NCBI GenBank assembly: GCA_900557405.1
Contig: USSF01000002.1
Span: 1-61,941, forward strand
DNA length: 61,941 bases
Direction of reading: 5' to 3'
Source of the DNA: an uncultured Prevotella sp.
Lineage (GTDB): Bacteria; Bacteroidota; Bacteroidia; Bacteroidales; Bacteroidaceae
In this document: positions 59,402 to 61,941 of the stretch, piece by piece
How the letters are laid out: each line of letters begins with the position of its first letter
Position numbering within the stretch: position 1 is the first letter of the stretch
The notes under the pieces: generated by a model
Told to the model about the DNA's origin: nothing
The model's database searches: none
Seen by the model: only the letters and a program-made list of their open reading frames with translations
Translations under genes and position numbers: made by a program

Positions 59402-61243
59402 TCAACGTATTACTTTCTTGCCATTGATGATATACATGCCCTTTGCCAATCCGTCTATCTGGCTGCGTGAGGCATTCTTCAATACCAGCACTCCGTCCAT
59501 CGTGTAGATGTTGTCTGCATTCTGGTCTGAAGTCTTTACGCTCTCGATACCCGATGCTACGCCCACTTCCACCTTGATGTCGCTGTCGCCTGTGAGCACC
59601 ACGCGGTATGTGCCGTCCTCCTGTGGCTCTACGGCATTCACACCGTATTTGAGCGATTTGATCTTTGATTCGCCGCTTGTACTGAACGTGAGTTCCGTGT
59701 CTTCGAGTGCCATGAGCGACTTTGAGAAATCAGTAACCGGAACAATTCTGTCTTTCACCACGACCAGTTCCCCGGCATCGCCCGTCACCTTGATGTTTGT
59801 AATCACGTTTGAAGGGGTCTTGGTGAAGAACACCTTTACCACGTCCTTGTCCTCCGGATTCAATGTATATGTGGTTGAACCTTCATAGTCGGGTGAAACC
59901 AGTTCGTCGTTCTTGTATAGGTTCATGCTTGTCACCCCATAGAATGCTGCACTCAGCGGAAGGTCGCCGGCATAGTATGCCACTGAGGTATAGCCCGTAG
60001 CCAGGTCTATCATCGTGTAGTCCTTGCGCTTCAGGAATATTTTAGACGGCTTTTCCGCATCGTCAACATAGAACACCACGGTCTTGTCGCGAACCAGCTC
60101 GGCTGTCTTCACAGTCACCTGCATGCCGTCTGTCACTTTCACGTTTACCTCGCTGTTGCCGTCGCGCTCAACGTAGTCGGTCGTTCCGTCGCTCACGCTC
60201 ACAAGTGTGTATCCATCCTTTGCCTTCACAGCAATGACCGGTGCTGACTCGGGCACCTCGATGGTGTTCTTGCCCGTTGTCACCTCCACGCTGTTGCCAT
60301 AATATGAATAGCCCTTATAGACTTCCACGTGGGATGCGTCGTCGATGTCAAATACCGCCTTGAGGTTGCCCAACTTGCGCGCAACGATGTCCACAATGGT
60401 AGGACCTGTCACCATGAAGCTGCAGCTGCCGTAGAAATCCACGCTGCTGCCGTTCACCTTGAAGGATTCAAGCGTGTAGTCGTTGGTATTGCCCTCCACG
60501 CTGACCTGCGAACCTGCCTTCACCGTGAAGTTGGCATCCATGTAGTTATCCACGTCCGTGCCGTTCACCTGTACCTTGGTGATGAAGCCTGCAGCCTTCT
60601 CGCTCAGGTTGAACTTCACGCTGTAGTTCTCATCCGGGAAATTGGCCTGGATATCGATGTTGTCGCCGTCTGCCACTTCCACTCTGTAGGTGCCATACGA
60701 CGCTGATACAGGTTCGGAGTTCTTCTTCACGCTGTAGAGCGTAGCGGAAGACTCCTTGGCGGAAATGGCGAACGGAGACTCCACTCCGGGGACGAACTTC
60801 ACGTTGTTCTCGCCATTCACAAGGGTTACTGTGGTGTATGTCCCCGACAGTCCGAGGGTCACCTTGGAGGCGTCGTCCACCGTCACCTTGCACGTTGCCG
60901 TGCGCACGTCATCGAGCGGACAGGTTGTCACTACCCATTTTGCGTCAGTATGGGTGGCTTCGTCGAGACCGATCATGCAACTCGTCAGCGAACTGATGGT
61001 TTCGGCCGTACTGCCGTTCATCACCGACTTCAACACATAGCCCGTGTTGGCGGAAAAATAGAGACGGTCGCCAGTCTTAACGTCGAGCACATTGTCTCCA
61101 TTTGACAATGTCTGCTTGGACGAACCCAAATACAATGTAACTCTGGATGCATCGTCAACATTAACCGTAATGTTGAAGGCGTTGGCCTTCAGCGATGCAA
61201 TGACCACAAACAAAATGATCAGAAAGAAGTAATTCTTTTTCAT
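59402..61243 (-). CDS. Secreted protein of about six 90-residue repeats
   Basis: A 613-residue exported protein (signal MKKNYFFLIILFVVIASLKANA). Repeats start near residues 27, 119, 207, 297, 390 and 471. Four open with VDDAS-like sequence (NVDDASRVTLYLG, TVDDASKVTLGLS, DIDDASHVEVYKG, YVDDAEKPSKIFL), and they share a GYxLxSV-like core. The tail is IYTMDGVLVL...LAKGMYIINGKKVIR. The pattern recalls InlB-B/Bacteroidetes repeats but is not a clear member. The ATG at 61243 is chosen because it opens the signal peptide. It is the first gene of a three-gene operon. Confidence 0.8.
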   Translation of the reverse strand: MKKNYFFLIILFVVIASLKANAFNITVNVDDASRVTLYLGSSKQTLSNGDNVLDVKTGDRLYFSANTGYVLKSVMNGSTAETISSLTSCMIGLDEATHTDAKWVVTTCPLDDVRTATCKVTVDDASKVTLGLSGTYTTVTLVNGENNVKFVPGVESPFAISAKESSATLYSVKKNSEPVSASYGTYRVEVADGDNIDIQANFPDENYSVKFNLSEKAAGFITKVQVNGTDVDNYMDANFTVKAGSQVSVEGNTNDYTLESFKVNGSSVDFYGSCSFMVTGPTIVDIVARKLGNLKAVFDIDDASHVEVYKGYSYYGNSVEVTTGKNTIEVPESAPVIAVKAKDGYTLVSVSDGTTDYVERDGNSEVNVKVTDGMQVTVKTAELVRDKTVVFYVDDAEKPSKIFLKRKDYTMIDLATGYTSVAYYAGDLPLSAAFYGVTSMNLYKNDELVSPDYEGSTTYTLNPEDKDVVKVFFTKTPSNVITNIKVTGDAGELVVVKDRIVPVTDFSKSLMALEDTELTFSTSGESKIKSLKYGVNAVEPQEDGTYRVVLTGDSDIKVEVGVASGIESVKTSDQNADNIYTMDGVLVLKNASRSQIDGLAKGMYIINGKKVIR

Positions 61244-61473
61244 AATTTTAGACGAATAAATTTTATAGCGCCACAAAGTACGACAAAATATTCCAACGGA
61301 AAAACATATTCGTAAATATTTTAAGTATTTATAACTTTTGCGAATGGGGGGGTATATGGCGTTTGTTTATTGATAGCTGTTTAAAGACTGTAAAAACAAG
61401 AAGAAAAGTACCATAAATAGGGACTTTCATGGATTAAAAGTGTACAAAGTGCTACCATTCCTAAATATCGTAT

Positions 61474-61803
61474 TCATTCCAATTTCAGGAATCTAAAATG
61501 GTTTTGACAATAACACGAAGGACAAACAAGTATATTATCACAACAAAACCATAAACCAATATAACGGTATTTATCCACACTTACATGCTCTGCCACACGG
61601 CTAAGGTCATTGCGAATCAGGTCCACAATGGTAGCATGTTCGGCTGCTTCTTTTTTATCGCCCATCAACACTTGCTCAGCTTCGGGTAAGGACGCGTCAA
61701 TCGTGCCCTTCATCGGATAAGAATATATCATTCCGTTCTTTATCTTCACGAATGTTTCCGGCGAGAAGCACACGAACCGTCTATTGCTATAATACTCTAC
61801 GCA
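61474..61803 (-). pseudogene. pabB: Fragment of a PabB-like chorismate-binding enzyme
   Basis: Over about 61558-61800 the minus frame reads FSPETFVKIKNG, YSYPMKGTIDASLP and HATIVDLIRNDLSRVAEHVS then DKYRYI, the central core of aminodeoxychorismate synthase component I. Upstream a stop lies a few codons before the similarity begins; after YRYI the sequence becomes unrelated (GLWFCCDN...). The N- and C-terminal parts are missing, so it is a remnant. Confidence 0.85.
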
Positions 61804-61871
61804 CTTACTTCTTTATCGTTAATAATGCATAAATATTGGGGTTTGTATACGTTTTTTAATGTATTGCACCT

Positions 61872-61879
61872 TATCTTTG
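61872..61879 (+). promoter_or_regulatory. -7 element before the right-edge gene
   Basis: TATCTTTG on plus, about 43 bp before the ATG at 61922. Confidence 0.6.
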
Positions 61880-61921
61880 CTTATCGGAAATCATCCATAA
61901 CCAAAGTAATAGAAATAGAAA

Positions 61922-61941
61922 ATGGCAAAGAGCAAAAAAGA
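61922..61941 (+). CDS. Start of a gene cut by the window edge
   Basis: ATG followed by codons for MAKSKK, then the end of the sequence. The -7 element upstream supports a real start. Too short to identify. Confidence 0.5.

Overview
The window looks like chromosomal DNA of an anaerobic Bacteroidales, most likely Prevotellaceae. Four things point there: (1) promoters of the Bacteroidetes type, with a -7 TAnnTTTG and often a TTTG or TTG 19-20 bp upstream, sit in front of many genes, and Shine-Dalgarno sequences are largely absent; (2) the gene content is typical (BspA-like leucine-rich protein, C10 cysteine peptidase like interpain/streptopain, DUF4271-hemD, DUF6089-uppS-bamA-skp-murI, reverse rubrerythrin, long IspG, DUF6242, DUF3467); (3) secreted proteins share a C-terminal tail of the form IYxxDG...GxYIxxGKKxIxK; (4) lipoboxes and signal peptides often end AQ or SC. 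This is inference from families and motifs, not from a search.

Layout. 1-4.2 kb (mostly minus): ychF-lgt and a secreted leucine-rich-repeat protein. 4.6-13.9 kb (plus): rpoN coupled to a PAP2-like membrane protein, then purE, ispG, a GH3-family protein, an Ig-like lipoprotein and a DUF3108 protein. 14.2-24.4 kb (plus): metK, DUF4271-hemD-rnpA-yidD-tyrS, tRNA-Gln, tRNA-Arg with DUF3467, an SF1 helicase and two small exported proteins of unknown function. 24.8-27.0 kb: rnr, convergent with rubrerythrin and a fused pseudouridine synthase. 30-38.6 kb (minus): the outer-membrane biogenesis set DUF6089-uppS-bamA-skp-skp-skp-murI and a DUF6242 lipoprotein. 38.6-39.9 kb is a gene-free block of nested repeats. 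39.9-46.2 kb: TetR regulator, fabG, a small RluA enzyme, a phosphohexomutase (minus), tRNA-Val, lemA and htpX. 46.4-47.1 kb (minus): a HepT-MntA toxin-antitoxin pair. 47.3-61.3 kb (minus): seven exported proteins, mostly large and surface-type, including an apparently intact C10 peptidase. The right edge has a broken pabB-like fragment and the start of one more gene.

How the genes work together. The 30-37 kb block joins lipid-carrier synthesis (UppS), outer-membrane protein assembly (BamA, three Skp chaperones) and a wall precursor enzyme (MurI), so it is an envelope module. The 47-61 kb block looks like a set of secreted, probably surface-attached proteins: a protease, two proteins with repeated jelly-roll-like domains, and a three-gene operon headed by a protein of about six 90-residue repeats. 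Its export machinery is not in the window.

The most interesting signals are: an orphan minus-strand transcription unit at about 22.71-22.90 kb with its own promoter and terminator (candidate small RNA); a three-gene operon of unfamiliar secreted proteins at 57.5-61.2 kb; several dispersed hairpin repeat families between genes; paired palindromes before rubrerythrin; and an apparently leaderless rpoN message.
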